Assembly (NCBI GenBank): GCA_035713725.1
Contig: DASTMZ010000147.1
Coordinates: 1-12,759, forward strand
Direction: 5' to 3'
DNA: 12,759 nucleotides
Source of the DNA: DASQPR01 sp035713725
GTDB lineage: Bacteria > Actinomycetota > Actinomycetes > Mycobacteriales > Micromonosporaceae
Positions within the stretch are counted from its first letter, which is position 1, and every line of letters begins with the position of its first letter. The notes below the pieces were generated by a model. It did not search any database. It was not told the DNA's origin and saw nothing but the letters and a program-made list of their open reading frames with translations. Of this stretch, positions 1-6,018 are shown piece after piece. The position numbers were made by a program, and so were the translations under genes.

Positions 1-1
1 T

Positions 2-808
2 CGCGACACCGTCGATGTCGACGTGCGGCCGGGCTCGGCCGGCGATGCCGCCCGCCAGGCCGCCGCGGAGACCATCGTCGAGATGACCGCCGATGGTCTG
101 CTCGTCGAGACCCCACAAGCGCGCGGCTTCCTGATCCGCAAATCGCCCGCGCTCAACATCACCGTCCGGCTGCCCTCGGACAGCCGGATCATGGCGCGCT
201 CGGCTTCCGCCGACGTCAACTGCGAAGGCCGGCTGGCTGGCGCCGACATCAACACAGCGTCGGGCGACCTGCGCATCGAGCACGTGACCGGTGATCTGCA
301 GCGGCACTCGGCCTCCGGCGACACACAGTTCAGCCGCGTCGACGGCACGATGAACAGCAACAGCGCGTCCGGAGACCTGCGCGGTGGCACCGTCGGCGGC
401 GACTTCACCACGAAAACCGCAAGCGGCGACGTCACCGTCGACGCGGTGGGCGGATCGGTACGTGCCGCCAGCGCGTCCGGCGACTTCCACTTCGGCAACC
501 TGGCACGCGGCACGACGACGATTCACAGTGCGTCCGGCGACGTCTTCCTCGGCATCGCCGAAGGCACCGCCGTGTGGATGGACGTCAGCACACTGTCCGG
601 CGACACGGTCAGCGACCTGAATGTGACAGATTCGTCGCCGGGCGGTGCCACCGCAACGCTCGAACTCAGCGTCCGCACGGTGAGCGGCGATGTCACGATT
701 CGCCGCGCCACGTCCGCGCCGGCGCCGTACACCGAATCGCAATCGGCGCCGGCCAACGAGTCGCCGTCGGCGGCGTCTCGGTCCGCCGACGACGATCTCA
801 CCGACTGA
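2..808 (+). CDS. DUF4097 family beta-strand repeat protein (5' partial)
   Basis: The reading frame is open to the left edge, so the true start lies outside the window. The GTG at position 23 is internal: codons before it continue the family-like opening DTVDVDVRPGS. The visible ~268 residues are dominated by a repeating (T/S)(A/V/L)SGD motif recurring roughly every 18-25 residues (TASGD, SASGD, TASGD, SASGD, TLSGD, TVSGD) alternating with GG turns. This is the pattern of DUF4097/adhesin-like right-handed beta-helix proteins. No signal peptide or membrane segment is visible in this part. The last ~35 residues are a Ser/Ala/Pro-rich, low-complexity tail ending in acidic residues. The function of the family is not established; many actinobacterial members are cytosolic or membrane-linked proteins of unknown role. 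A strong hairpin lies about 50 bp past the stop. The family call is firm; the molecular role is unknown. Confidence 0.85.
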   Translation, partial: RDTVDVDVRPGSAGDAARQAAAETIVEMTADGLLVETPQARGFLIRKSPALNITVRLPSDSRIMARSASADVNCEGRLAGADINTASGDLRIEHVTGDLQRHSASGDTQFSRVDGTMNSNSASGDLRGGTVGGDFTTKTASGDVTVDAVGGSVRAASASGDFHFGNLARGTTTIHSASGDVFLGIAEGTAVWMDVSTLSGDTVSDLNVTDSSPGGATATLELSVRTVSGDVTIRRATSAPAPYTESQSAPANESPSAASRSADDDLTD

Positions 809-860
809 CTGGTACGCGACAAGCGACGCGTACGCACGAAGCTTTGCACGCCAAGGGGGG

Positions 861-899
861 CGGGCGGGCACTATCCGACAACCGGATGGTGCCCGCCCG
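861..899. terminator. Bidirectional hairpin terminator between convergent genes
   Basis: An 11-bp perfect outer stem (861-871 with 889-899, CGGGCGGGCAC/GTGCCCGCCCG) continues through one T-G wobble into five more pairs (873-877 with 883-887), leaving a 5-nt loop. That is about 17 paired positions in all. It lies between the stop of the DUF4097 gene (+, 808) and the stop of the DUF2752 gene (-, 935), so it can serve both. There is no real U-tract on either side, as is common in Actinobacteria. Confidence 0.75.
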
Positions 900-934
900 T
901 CAGGCATTTGTGGCCGCTGTTTACCGCGTCGCCG

Positions 935-1510
935 TCAGACGTAGAACCACGTGAACGGCGCCCACGGCAGGTTGCGGAGCACGCTGAAGACCAGCCACAC
1001 GATCAGGAACGTGCTGACCGTCTTCGCGCTCGGCCGCAGCATGGGCATGCGCCAGCGGAACGCTGTGTTCGCCGCCCAGGCGACGTACATGTAGGCCAGG
1101 TACGGCGCGGCGAACACCAGGATCAGGTGGCTGCGTGCCGCCGCGATGACGTTGCCGTGCAGCAGGTAATAAAACGCTCGCGTGCCGCCGCACCCCGGAC
1201 AGTCGAACCCGGTCGCCAGCTTGATGACGCAGTTCGGCATCGACGCGGCATCCGACGACGTTGGGTGGGTGGCGAGGGTATACGCCACGCCGCCGGCAAA
1301 GCACAGCAGCACGGCAAGCGGCGAACTCCAACGCGGCGACCGCGTCCACAGCCGCATCATCAGTCGGCTGAAGCGATCCTCTTGCCGGATCGCGTAGGCC
1401 GGCACCGCGATCATGCCGGGCGGCGCGACGTACACGTAACCGCCCGGGACCCCGCCGGGCGTGTCGCCGGCCGCCTGCGAATGGGCCGCCGGTTCGTACG
1501 TCTGCGTCAT
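935..1510 (-). CDS. DUF2752 family small membrane protein
   Basis: This 191-residue protein carries the DUF2752 signature CPGCGGTRA at residues 104-112, with a further Cys at 94 (PNCVIKLATGFDCPGCGGTRA region). Hydrophobic segments near residues 63-82, 127-148 and 164-180 predict three membrane helices. The first ~45 residues are a Gly/Pro/Ala-rich cytosolic extension longer than in minimal family members. The C-terminus ends in the family-like NLPWAPFTWF. The role of the family is unknown; the Cys pair suggests metal binding or redox chemistry, which is inference only. The ATG start is supported by GGGGA about 6 nt upstream. Its promoter region is shared with the divergent methyltransferase remnant (144-bp gap). 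The gene appears monocistronic and converges on the DUF4097 gene. Confidence 0.88.
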   Translation of the reverse strand: MTQTYEPAAHSQAAGDTPGGVPGGYVYVAPPGMIAVPAYAIRQEDRFSRLMMRLWTRSPRWSSPLAVLLCFAGGVAYTLATHPTSSDAASMPNCVIKLATGFDCPGCGGTRAFYYLLHGNVIAAARSHLILVFAAPYLAYMYVAWAANTAFRWRMPMLRPSAKTVSTFLIVWLVFSVLRNLPWAPFTWFYV

Positions 1511-1654
1511 CGCGAGTCCCCACGGCGTACGGAACGGATCGATCCCACGCTACACCGGCACGGCCGCCACGATCCGGCCGTCAGCGGGCCACCGGTCGGC
1601 GAACGGCGCAGAAAGCGTTAGCCTCACTCGCCGGGCGCCCGCTGGTGTCCGCCC

Positions 1655-2159
1655 ATGATCTACCAGCACCCGTTGGCCTACCTATTGAGCCTTGAGGGCC
1701 TGGCCATGCTCGCGAACCACGCCGGTGTGTCGGTGCGACACGGCGACGTGCCGACCGCGTACCGGGCCTGGTCGGCGACGTACGACGAGCCGCGCAACGC
1801 GTTGTTCGACGTCGACGAGCCGACCATGCTTGAGATCCTCGACGCGCTTCCGGCCGGCGCGTGCCTCGACGCCGCGTGCGGCACTGGTCGGTATGCGGGA
1901 CACATGGCCGCCCGCGGCCATCGGGTGTTCGGCGTGGACGCCTCGCCGGACATGCTGCGGTTCGCGCGAGTCAACACACGAGATGGGCCGTTCGCCGTCG
2001 GCGACGTCGATCGGTTGCCAGTTCAACGTCGGCGATTGGACGGAGTGGCCGTGGTCGCTCATGCCCAACCTCCCCGCCGCGACACGCGCCGCCTTCGACA
2101 TTCCGACCACGATCATCTGGCACTTCCAGCTCGGCAATGCCGGACCGCCGACCGGGTAG
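1655..2159 (+). pseudogene. SAM-dependent methyltransferase remnant (internal deletion plus frameshift)
   Basis: From the ATG at 1655 the frame reads MIYQHPLAYLLSLEG, an N-terminus I recognise from actinobacterial class I methyltransferases. It continues to the SAM-binding motif I (LDAACGTGRYA) and motif II (VFGVDASPDML), then GDVDRLPV near 2000-2023. Past that point this frame becomes non-coding-like Arg-rich sequence. The +1 frame instead gives a plausible methyltransferase C-terminus from about 2022: FNVGDWTEWPWSL, then AAFDIPTTIIWHFQLG, ending at a TAG at 2157-2159. The central part of the fold (usual post-II acidic motif and following strands, roughly 90-100 residues) is absent. The simplest reading is one out-of-frame deletion joining the two parts at about 2018-2024. 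The product would be non-functional as a methyltransferase. Alternatives are a sequencing error (which would not explain the missing middle) or a truncated ORF to 2383. A weak hairpin (2173-2186) follows the stop. Confidence 0.75.
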
Positions 2160-2221
2160 AACAGCCGGCAGGGGCGATGCTTCGCCAGAGTCGCGACGGT
2201 GTGCCGTTGTGCCGGTGCAGA

Positions 2222-3598
2222 TTAAACCGGCGCCGGCGCTGCGGGTCGGCGTCGCGTTCCTCGCGGTGCTGGCGCGACCGGACCGTCGACGGGCGCGCCG
2301 TCGTCGTCCTCGGCATCGCTCGGCGCGATCTCGGCGTGTGCCACGGTCGGCGTCGCAGCACCGTCTCGGAGCGCAGCGCGTAGCTTGCTTGCGAGGTTTC
2401 CCTTCGTCGGAGCGTCGACGCGAGTCAGGCCCAACCAGCCGGCGAAGCGACGAAGTTCGGTTGCCAAGGCTTCGGCGGTGTGTCCGGGCGCGCCCGGCTC
2501 GATGTACGCCGCCGGCACCTCCAGCACCCCGTTTCGCCGATCGGCCTTCAGGTCCACCCGTGCCACCAACCGGTCGTCGAGCAGGAACGGCAACACGTAA
2601 TAGCCGTAGATGCGCTTCGGCGCCGGCACGTAGATCTCAATCCGGTAGTTGAACTCGAAGAACCGCTCGGTGCGGTTGCGATGCCAGACGATCGGGTCGA
2701 ACGGGCTTACGAGCGTCGCCGTCGAGACGCGACGTGGCACCTTCACGTCTCGATGTAGGTAGGACGTGCCCCGCAGACCGTCGATCTCCACCGGAAGCAA
2801 CTCGCCGGCATCGACCAGTTCGCGAAACGCGGCGCGGAACCCGGCGACCGGCAATCGGAAGTAGTCCCGCAACTCGATCTCGTTCGCGACACCCAGCGCA
2901 CGCGCCGACAATCCGAGCAAGGCGCGCATGGCGGTCGCATCGTCCGGCCGCGGCGCGTTTAGGACCTCCGGCGGCAACACGAACTCGGGCAGCGCGTAAA
3001 GCCGGGCGAATCCTGCGTTGCGGCGGCTGACCAACACCTCACCGCGCCAGAACAGCCACTCCAGCAAGATCTTGACGTCCGACCAGTTCCAGCCCCACTC
3101 GCCGGTGCGGCGCGGCACGTCGGACTCCAGCTCCGCCGCCGTCATCGGACCGTTGGCCGCGAGCTCGTCGCGGATCCACGACATCAACTTCGGCTGCTCG
3201 CGACCGATCCGATTGACCGCTCCCCAGGGGTGCTGGTCGTCCATCCGCCACCGCAGCAGCGGATGCAGCTCAATAGGCAGGTACGACGCGACGTGGCCCC
3301 AATATTCGAAGAGCCGCCCGGAAAATCGCGGCGGATCAAGCTCCACAGCGCCGGTACGCCGCACCGGGCCGTACGCCGCGCGGTCCAGCAACGTCGTCGG
3401 ATAAGCCCCGAGCCGGCTGTAGAGCGGCAGATAGTGCGCGCGTTGCAGCACGTTGACCGAGTCGATCTGGAACAGTAGGACGCGCTCGAGCACGCGACGC
3501 AGGTGGCGCGCATCGATCACGCCGGCCGGGCGAGGGTCGGTGAACCCGGTCGCGGCGAGCGCGATGCGCCTGGCCTGGGCAACGGTCAACGAATCCAC
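2222..3598 (-). CDS. Winged-helix DNA glycosylase-like protein, YcaQ/AlkZ (HTH_42) family
   Basis: This 458-residue protein aligns by eye along its length with E. coli YcaQ, a glycosylase that unhooks DNA interstrand crosslinks. The landmarks are LLFQIDSVNVLQRAHYLPLYSRLG (residues 41-64), which includes the QxD catalytic motif as Q44-I-D46, then LFEYW (96-100), and SPFDPIVWHRNR (298-309). These are followed by EIYVPAPKRIYGYYVLPFL (321-339). Three winged-helix modules are expected. Oddities: the position following WGH, usually Glu in relatives I remember (HEA), is Val103 here. About 15 extra residues (near 78-94) separate LDRAAYG from RLFEYW. The last ~45 residues are an Ala/Pro-rich tail beyond the family's usual ~400. 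The start is GTG at 3598, chosen because the N-terminus (LTVAQARRIALAATGF) fits the family; no good ribosome-binding site is visible. It is transcribed alone and converges on the methyltransferase remnant. Lesion specificity cannot be told from sequence. Confidence 0.85.
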   Translation of the reverse strand: MDSLTVAQARRIALAATGFTDPRPAGVIDARHLRRVLERVLLFQIDSVNVLQRAHYLPLYSRLGAYPTTLLDRAAYGPVRRTGAVELDPPRFSGRLFEYWGHVASYLPIELHPLLRWRMDDQHPWGAVNRIGREQPKLMSWIRDELAANGPMTAAELESDVPRRTGEWGWNWSDVKILLEWLFWRGEVLVSRRNAGFARLYALPEFVLPPEVLNAPRPDDATAMRALLGLSARALGVANEIELRDYFRLPVAGFRAAFRELVDAGELLPVEIDGLRGTSYLHRDVKVPRRVSTATLVSPFDPIVWHRNRTERFFEFNYRIEIYVPAPKRIYGYYVLPFLLDDRLVARVDLKADRRNGVLEVPAAYIEPGAPGHTAEALATELRRFAGWLGLTRVDAPTKGNLASKLRAALRDGAATPTVAHAEIAPSDAEDDDGAPVDGPVAPAPRGTRRRPAAPAPV

Positions 3599-3676
3599 TT
3601 GGCGAGCGTAGCGGCCGGGTCGGACAAGTCAGTGCAGCGAACAGCTGCGGCGAATCACTGCCGCGGACAAATCCCG

Positions 3677-3706
3677 TTGACCCGGCCGCGGCATGACGCG
3701 TACCAC
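3677..3706 (+). promoter_or_regulatory. Possible promoter for the first GNAT gene
   Basis: TTGACC at 3677-3682 and TACCAC at 3701-3706 are separated by 18 bp. The latter ends 7 nt before the ATG at 3714. That geometry would put the transcription start at or next to this ATG, giving a leaderless mRNA. The -10 lacks the conserved final T, so this is tentative. Confidence 0.25.
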
Positions 3707-3713
3707 GTCCCAC

Positions 3714-4235
3714 ATGACTTCCGTACGACCTGCCGTCGTCGACGACGTTCCAGCCATCGCCGCCATACACGTACGCACCTGGCAGACGGCGTACGAGGGT
3801 TTGCTACCGCAGAGCGTGCTCGATGGCCTCGATGTTGCGGAGCGATCGGCGATGTGGCGTGGCGCGATCGAGCACCCGTCCGCGCCCGGCGCGATCTTCG
3901 TCGCGGAGTCGGACGATACGGTCGTCGGCTTCGTCGCGGTCGGCACCTACCGAGCGCCGGGCGGCGAGCGCGACCCGTCCGCCGCGCAGGTCTTCGCGAT
4001 CTACGTCACACCCGATCGCTGGTCGACCGGCGCCGGACTGGGGCTGATGCAAGCCGCGATCGAGCACCTCACCGGTCACGGGTTCACTGAGGTCCGACTA
4101 TGGGTGTTCGCGGACAACCCTCGTGCGCGCCGGTTCTACGAGCGGTGCGGATTCGTAGCGGACGGCGAGACGCTCGTCGAGGACGAGGGCGGACGGCCGG
4201 TCGAGGAGGTGCGCTACACGCTGCACGTACGCTGA
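3714..4235 (+). CDS. GNAT family N-acetyltransferase
   Basis: A GNAT-fold acyl-CoA transferase of 173 residues from this start. It opens with the family-like VRPAVVDDVPAIAAIHVRTWQTAYEGLLP. Acetyl-CoA-binding motif A is near residues 93-119 (FAIYVTPDRWSTGAGLGLM, the R-x3-G-x-G-x pyrophosphate loop). Motif B is LWVFADNPRARRFYERCGF (129-147). The substrate cannot be predicted. An ATG at 3693 would add seven residues (MTRTTSH). I prefer 3714 because homologues of this type begin close to the VRPA segment, and a promoter-like pair sits just upstream; neither ATG has a Shine-Dalgarno. The stop is 4 bp from the next GNAT gene, so the two are probably co-transcribed. Both share an RTAY/QTAY-(x)2-LLP segment near residue 27, suggesting old duplication or a common subfamily. 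Confidence 0.88.
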   Translation: MTSVRPAVVDDVPAIAAIHVRTWQTAYEGLLPQSVLDGLDVAERSAMWRGAIEHPSAPGAIFVAESDDTVVGFVAVGTYRAPGGERDPSAAQVFAIYVTPDRWSTGAGLGLMQAAIEHLTGHGFTEVRLWVFADNPRARRFYERCGFVADGETLVEDEGGRPVEEVRYTLHVR

Positions 4236-4239
4236 CCGG

Positions 4240-4857
4240 ATGGCAACCGGCTTCGTCCGCCCGGCGCGACCAGGAGACGCGGAACAGATCGCTCGGATCC
4301 AGCTGGCCACGTGGCGGACCGCGTACCGGCGGCTCTTGCCGCGACACGTGCTCGCGGATCTCGACGCCGGCTGGATGGCCGCACAGTGGCGCGAAGCGAT
4401 CGACGAGCCGCCGTCAGCGCGCCACCGGGTCTGGATCGCCGTCGAGCAATCCGGTCCGCCGCCGACCGGCGCTTCCGCAGAGCCCCGAGATCCGGACGAA
4501 ACCCACGCGCAAACGGTTGGTTTCGTGGCGAGCGGGCCGGCCGACGACGAGGCGGCGGCCCCAGAGGAGAAGCCGCTGCCGGATACCGTCGCCGCGGTCA
4601 CCGATCTGCTCGTCGAGCCACGGTGGGGCCGGCGTGGCCACGGCAGCCGGCTGCTCGCCGCGGCCGTGGAGGGATGGCGTATGGACGGCTTCGAAAGCGC
4701 GGTCGCGTGGGCGTACGAGGAGGATCCGGCCACCCGAGCATTCCTCGCGTCGGCGGGCTGGGAACCGGACGGCGCGACGCGTGCGCTGGACGTCGACGAT
4801 CTGCTCGTCCCCCAACTCCGCCTACACGTCTCACTCGCCATTGACCCACCCGAGTAA
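4240..4857 (+). CDS. GNAT family N-acetyltransferase (second of tandem pair)
   Basis: This 205-residue protein begins FVRPARPGDAEQIARIQLATWRTAYRRLLP, followed by a GNAT core. Motif A is VTDLLVEPRWGRRGHGSRLL (about residues 120-139, with RRGHGS as the acetyl-CoA loop). A degenerate motif B is near AYEEDPATRAFLASAGWEP. Compared with the preceding GNAT it carries extra hydrophilic, acidic-rich stretches at about residues 72-90 and 101-113 between core strands. These probably form surface loops. The substrate is unknown. It starts with an ATG 4 bp after the upstream gene's TGA and has no clear ribosome-binding site of its own, suggesting translational coupling. It converges on dapB across a hairpin and a tandem repeat. 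Confidence 0.88.
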   Translation: MATGFVRPARPGDAEQIARIQLATWRTAYRRLLPRHVLADLDAGWMAAQWREAIDEPPSARHRVWIAVEQSGPPPTGASAEPRDPDETHAQTVGFVASGPADDEAAAPEEKPLPDTVAAVTDLLVEPRWGRRGHGSRLLAAAVEGWRMDGFESAVAWAYEEDPATRAFLASAGWEPDGATRALDVDDLLVPQLRLHVSLAIDPPE

Positions 4858-4869
4858 CGCCAGCGACAC

Positions 4870-4886
4870 GTCCGAATAACTCGGAC
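4870..4886 (+). terminator. Hairpin after the GNAT pair
   Basis: GTCCGA (4870-4875) and TCGGAC (4881-4886) form a 6-bp perfect stem with a 5-nt ATAAC loop, 12 nt past the GNAT stop. There is no U-tract. It may act together with the repeat hairpins immediately downstream. Confidence 0.45.
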
Positions 4887-4890
4887 ACGA

Positions 4891-5007
4891 AGTGCGCCGA
4901 CCGAAGGTCCAGGCGCTTTAGCCAGGAAGAGTGCGCCGACCAACGGTCCAGGCGCTTCAGCCAGAAATAGTGCGCCGACCGAAGGTCCAGGCGCTTTGGC
5001 TAGCCTA
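4891..5007. repeat. Three tandem copies of a 39-bp hairpin repeat
   Basis: Copies occupy 4891-4929, 4930-4968 and 4969-5007, exactly 39 bp each. Copies 1 and 3 are identical over the first 29 bp; copy 2 differs from copy 1 at about five positions. Each copy folds: GCGCC and GACC on the left pair with GGTC and GGCGC on the right, with a 2-nt CA bulge and a 3-nt loop. The loop is GAA in copies 1 and 3 and AAC in copy 2, while the stems are invariant. The array lies between the convergent second GNAT gene and dapB, and the dapB stop codon (5000-5002) lies inside copy 3. It probably serves as a transcription end or RNA-stabilising region for one or both genes. It is not a CRISPR: there are no spacers. 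Confidence 0.85.
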
Positions 5008-5758
5008 GGAGCGAGTCCAGCCCGATCGTGAGGCCGGGACGGTCGAGGATCGCACGCACCGCCATCAGTACGCCGGGCATGAACGACGCGCGCTCGTACG
5101 AGTCGTGCCGGATCGTCAGCGTCTCCCCGGCCGTACCAAATAACACTTCCTGGTGCGCGACGAGCCCGGACGCCCGCACGGAGTGAATGCGAACGCCGTC
5201 GGTCTCGGTCCCGCGTGCGCCGACCATCTCGTCCTTCGTCGCGTCCGGCATCGCGCCCATCCCCGCGGCGGCCCTGGCCTGCGACACGATCGAAGCGGTT
5301 CGCATTGCGGTCCCGCTCGGCGCGTCCACCTTGCTCGGGTGATGCATCTCGATGATCTCGACAGACGGGAAGAAGCGTGCGGCCCGTGCGGCGAACTCCA
5401 TCATCAGCACCGCGCCGATCGCGAAGTTCGGCGCGATCATGACGCCGACCTCCGGCTTGAGATTCAGCCAGCCGCGGATGCGCTCGATGCGTGACTCGGT
5501 GAACCCGCTGGTTCCGACGACGATGTTCAGGCCCTGGTCGACGGCCCAGTGCACGTGGTCCATGACGACGTCCGGGTTGGTGAAGTCGACCAGCACTTGC
5601 GCGCCGGCGTCCGACGCGTTGAACAGCCAGTCGCCTTGGTCGACCATGGCCACCAGCTCCATGTCGTCGGCGGCCTCCACGGCGCGGCACACCTCGATGC
5701 CCATCCGGCCCCGTGCGCCGAGCACACCGACCCGGATCGGTTCCCGTTCCTCAGTCAC
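5000..5758 (-). CDS. dapB: 4-hydroxy-tetrahydrodipicolinate reductase
   Basis: DapB reduces 4-hydroxy-tetrahydrodipicolinate with NAD(P)H to tetrahydrodipicolinate in the cytosolic diaminopimelate/lysine pathway. The 252-residue protein has the dinucleotide-binding GVLGARGRMG (residues 11-20), DFTNP (58-62) and GTSG (82-85). It also has APNFAIG (109-115) and the catalytic/substrate motif EMHHPSKVDAPSGTA (137-151; H139/H140, K143). The length matches the family (about 245-250). The start is set at GTG 5758, because it places the Rossmann motif at the usual distance from the N-terminus. A -10-like TAGGTT lies 7 nt upstream, consistent with leaderless translation. The frame is open further up to a GTG at 5818, which would add an un-family-like 20 residues. 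The 3' end enters the 39-bp repeat. It follows the M16 peptidase gene on the same strand after a 260-bp gap. Confidence 0.95.
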   Translation of the reverse strand: MTEEREPIRVGVLGARGRMGIEVCRAVEAADDMELVAMVDQGDWLFNASDAGAQVLVDFTNPDVVMDHVHWAVDQGLNIVVGTSGFTESRIERIRGWLNLKPEVGVMIAPNFAIGAVLMMEFAARAARFFPSVEIIEMHHPSKVDAPSGTAMRTASIVSQARAAAGMGAMPDATKDEMVGARGTETDGVRIHSVRASGLVAHQEVLFGTAGETLTIRHDSYERASFMPGVLMAVRAILDRPGLTIGLDSLLG

Positions 5759-5765
5759 GCCGATC

Positions 5766-5771
5766 AACCTA
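5766..5771 (-). promoter_or_regulatory. -10 element of a likely leaderless dapB promoter
   Basis: Read on the minus strand, TAGGTT (consensus TAnnnT) ends 7 nt before the GTG at 5758, and no Shine-Dalgarno lies between. This is the spacing at which transcription would begin at the start codon itself. No convincing -35 hexamer is visible. Confidence 0.45.
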
Positions 5772-5818
5772 GCCCATGCAACGCTGGTCGGCGCTCTCAA
5801 GTAGGCACGTCGCGGCAC

Positions 5819-6018
5819 ATCTGGACAGATTCGGTGGGTACCCGTGACCGACCGTTACGCGGCACCGGGCGCGGCGGAGTGCCCATGGTGAGCGGAAAGG
5901 CGCAACGAGTGGATGGTCAACGATCTAACCGCGCGCCGGAGAGGTGCCTCAGATTCCACTCCGGACGATCAAGCTACCCGAAGGCCGTCGAGTCGCCGGA
6001 CGTCCGGCGAAAAGGTCG
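5819..6018. other. Non-coding stretch upstream of dapB
   Basis: About 200 bp between the M16 peptidase stop and the outermost possible dapB start. I find no protein family in any frame. A 29-codon minus-strand frame (5812-5901, MGTPPRPVPRNGRS, ending MCRDVPT) precedes dapB but has no ribosome-binding site and no recognised counterpart. A perfect 18-bp palindrome (5993-6010) lies at the M16 end. Confidence 0.5.
5993..6010 (-). terminator. 18-bp perfect palindrome just past the M16 peptidase gene
   Basis: TCGCCGGAC/GTCCGGCGA is its own reverse complement, 8 nt beyond the stop codon at 6019-6021. As RNA it would give a 6-7 bp stem with a 4-6 nt loop and no U-tract downstream, so it is a candidate end of the M16 transcript. 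A DNA-binding dimer site is the alternative. Confidence 0.4.

Noticed and set aside
1560..1581. ACGGCC/GGCCGT inverted repeat between the divergent DUF2752 and methyltransferase starts as an operator
   Set aside because: A 6-bp arm with a 10-nt gap is common by chance at this GC content, and no regulator gene is adjacent.
4891..5007. CRISPR array
   Set aside because: The units abut directly with no unique spacers, there are only three copies, and no cas genes are present.
4098..5690. 530-codon minus-strand frame crossing both GNAT genes and dapB
   Set aside because: It is an out-of-frame shadow caused by high GC; all three genes under it have clear family motifs. Its periodic stretch is just the 39-bp repeat read in one frame.
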